NCBI RefSeq assembly: GCF_000374625.1
Contig: NZ_KB894765.1
Location: forward strand, 248,001-312,000
Direction of reading: 5' to 3'
Length of the DNA: 64,000 nt
Origin: Allobrachymonas chironomi DSM 19884
GTDB lineage: Bacteria; Pseudomonadota; Gammaproteobacteria; Burkholderiales; Burkholderiaceae_C
Below are positions 63,941-64,000 of this stretch, piece after piece (the stretch's first letter is position 1; every line of letters starts with the position of its first letter). The position numbers and the translations under genes are program-made. The notes beneath the pieces are model-generated. The model made no database searches. It saw nothing but the letters and a program-made list of their open reading frames with translations, and was not told the origin of the DNA.

Positions 63941-64000
63941 TCAGAATCGTGCCGGACGCTTGTCGATAAAGGCCGTGATGCCTTCGCGGTGCTCGGGACT
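63941..64000 (-). CDS. Enoyl-CoA hydratase/isomerase, C-terminal tail (truncated by window edge)
   Basis: Only the last 19 codons are present: SPEHREGITAFIDKRPARF then TGA. This is the conserved C-terminal ending of enoyl-CoA hydratases (EG..AF..KR.P.F), which hydrate enoyl-CoA in beta-oxidation. The body lies beyond position 64000. Confidence 0.7.
   Translation of the reverse strand, partial: SPEHREGITAFIDKRPARF

Overview
The window is a contiguous piece of a GC-rich betaproteobacterial chromosome, most likely Burkholderiales and close to Alcaligenaceae. Three things support this: the tmRNA tag reads ANDERFALAA, the tag I recall for Bordetella; the gene order gyrA, serC, pheA, tyrA, aroA-cmk, rpsA, ihfB, lapA, lapB is a Burkholderiales arrangement; and a RisA/RisS-type OmpR/EnvZ pair, gph-ubiG-ompA and a cbb3 oxidase cluster next to fnr and hemN all occur. 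The species cannot be fixed from sequence alone.

Positions 1-5251 look like the inner end of an integrated island that stops exactly at the 3' end of ssrA (tmRNA, minus strand, 5252-5638). It holds the C-terminal part of a type I restriction HsdR, a winged-helix plus PD-(D/E)XK protein (COG2958/HrgA type), a small hypothetical gene, a phage-lysis-like gene fragment, a 5'-truncated and frameshifted large serine recombinase, and two tandem paralogous HTH-like genes. From 5638 on the content is core chromosome.

5723-8863 (minus) carries two exported proteins of unknown role, gph and ubiG, followed by ompA. 9820-22320 (plus) is the gyrA to lapB block for DNA gyrase, serine and aromatic amino acid synthesis, CMP kinase, ribosomal protein S1, IHF beta and LPS assembly. 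22408-36455 holds a SIMPL-domain protein, the RisA/RisS pair, ispD-ispF, mfd, a NarL-type response regulator with its kinase, a FAD oxidoreductase, serB and a TlpA-like thioredoxin. 36474-41969 holds ppc, an aminotransferase, nth and a Ysc84-type lipoprotein.

42152-50070 (minus) is a cobalamin operon behind a B12 riboswitch: cobU, cobO, bluB, bioB, cbiB, cobD, cobQ, cobT. It covers adenosylation, aminopropanol arm attachment, lower-ligand synthesis and nucleotide loop assembly, but has no corrin-ring genes and no cobS/cobV. Biotin synthase lies inside it, and CobQ carries a C-terminal barstar-like domain.

50587-52387 (plus) holds a ZapB-like coiled coil, zapA, 6S RNA and a TSUP transporter. 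52497-63834 is the microaerobic respiration region: a COG2836 membrane protein, hemN, fnr, then ccoI-S-N-O-Q-P-G-H with perfect FNR boxes upstream of ccoN and between hemN and fnr. CcoO carries an unusual C-terminal OmpA-like domain. The window ends in the tail of an enoyl-CoA hydratase.

Main points for a second look: the CcoO-OmpA fusion, the CobQ-barstar fusion, isoleucine at the quinolone-resistance position 83 of GyrA, the decayed ssrA-linked island, and bioB under B12 riboswitch control.
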